Part shown: one piece after another, positions 63,481 to 64,000 of the stretch
Layout of the letters: every line of letters begins with the position of its first letter
Position numbering within the stretch: position 1 is the stretch's first letter
Source: Anaeramoeba flamelloides
Lineage: Eukaryota; Metamonada; Anaeramoebidae
Direction: 5' to 3'
NCBI GenBank assembly: GCA_027625915.1
Contig: JANTQA010000070.1
Coordinates: 4,531,001-4,595,000 of the forward strand
Length of the DNA: 64,000 bases
Notes under the pieces: model-generated
Databases searched by the model: none
What the model saw: the letters and a program-made list of their open reading frames with translations, nothing else
What the model was told of the DNA's origin: nothing
Translations under genes and position numbers: made by a program

Positions 63481-64000
63481 CTAATTTAAAATAATAAATT
63501 TATTTTTATTGTTTCAATTATTATTTTCAAATAAAATTAATTGATTACAGACGATTAATTAAGAATCTTATTTTGTAAAATGTGGGGAAACAATAAAGTT
63601 TTTAAAAATAAGCACTCAAAAAAAAAGGGGGGGTGGGGGGGGTGGGGTTATAATCACCCCAATTTTAATGTGATTTGTATTTAAAGCTAGTACCGAAATT
63701 TGTATTATTAATAACAGTTGTATCTTCCAAACCAAATCTCGAAGAACGCTTATTGAGAATTTATTTTTTCCACGGAAGTGGGTGGATACCAATACGGGAT
63801 AAATAATTTTTTTTTATTTCATTATTATCATATCCTAATTATTTATCATTCCTTTATCATATTATGTCAAATTTGTTTTTTTATTGGAGAATCGAATAAA
63901 GAATTTCGTGTGTCCTTTAATTTTATCTTGAATCTTAAACGAATTATTTTTATTTGATTAAAGGTAAATTAATTACAATGGAAATGTTCTTTTTGAAATC
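63481..64000 (-). other. HDAC upstream intron, partial
   Basis: Intron sequence upstream of the GGYHH exon, running past the window edge. It holds a G-rich tract (63627-63647). I find no exon encoding the expected HDAC residues before GGYHH. Confidence 0.7.
63627..63647 (+). other. G-rich tract, possible G-quadruplex
   Basis: Runs of seven, eight and four G separated by single T residues, in otherwise strongly AT-rich intron DNA. The G strand is opposite the HDAC sense strand. Confidence 0.6.

Overview
The window is nuclear DNA of an AT-rich unicellular eukaryote. Genes have GT-AG introns, TAA and TGA act as stops, and coding sequence is full of Asn, Lys, Gln and Glu homopolymers. A LisH-RasGEF gene and a TOM1/THH1-type seven-TM gene suggest an amoeboid protist such as Anaeramoeba or a dictyostelid-like amoebozoan. 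That assignment is inference, because no rRNA or species marker is present.

Ten host genes can be built by joining exons at phase-consistent splice sites. In order they are: a Sip5/DA2-type RING E3 ligase (-, 242-2513); exonuclease 1 (+, 6801-9863); WDR11 (+, 14717-20979); the proteasome ATPase Rpt5 (+, 25561-29806); a Pus1-like pseudouridine synthase with an altered catalytic motif (+, 33325-34710); a TOM1/THH1-like seven-TM protein (+, 39161-42450); a LisH-RasGEF (-, 43942-50219); clathrin light chain (-, 52809-57298); and the 3' part of a class I histone deacetylase (-, 60715-63480, running off the right edge). The middle block (6.8-42.4 kb) reads rightward and the right block (43.9-64 kb) reads leftward, so TOM1-like and RasGEF converge. 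They are ordinary housekeeping functions (ubiquitin-proteasome, DNA repair, membrane traffic, signalling, chromatin) with no operon logic.

Introns fall into two classes: short (about 130-310 bp) and long (about 1.3-3.6 kb). All but one of the long introns are packed with repeats. Long introns occur in Sip5, WDR11, Rpt5, TOM1-like, RasGEF, clathrin light chain and HDAC genes. Many single-frame open stretches therefore look like separate genes although they are exons of one.

Between and inside the genes lies a dense population of short non-autonomous elements, most seen two or more times. I named the families A to P here for convenience. TTAA-flanked families are F, H and K. TA-flanked or TA-type families are A, E and probably L. 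Other inverted-repeat families are B, G, I and M. Retroelements are a LINE (J, two 3' fragments plus one reverse-transcriptase fragment) and a candidate SINE-like family C whose tail matches the LINE 3' end. One C copy near 10-12.6 kb is interrupted by K and H, both at TTAA. The oddest structure is an array of modular hairpins joined by CTAACG-type linkers in the HDAC intron (61.48-62.40 kb), with related hairpins in the clathrin light chain intron and near 4 kb.
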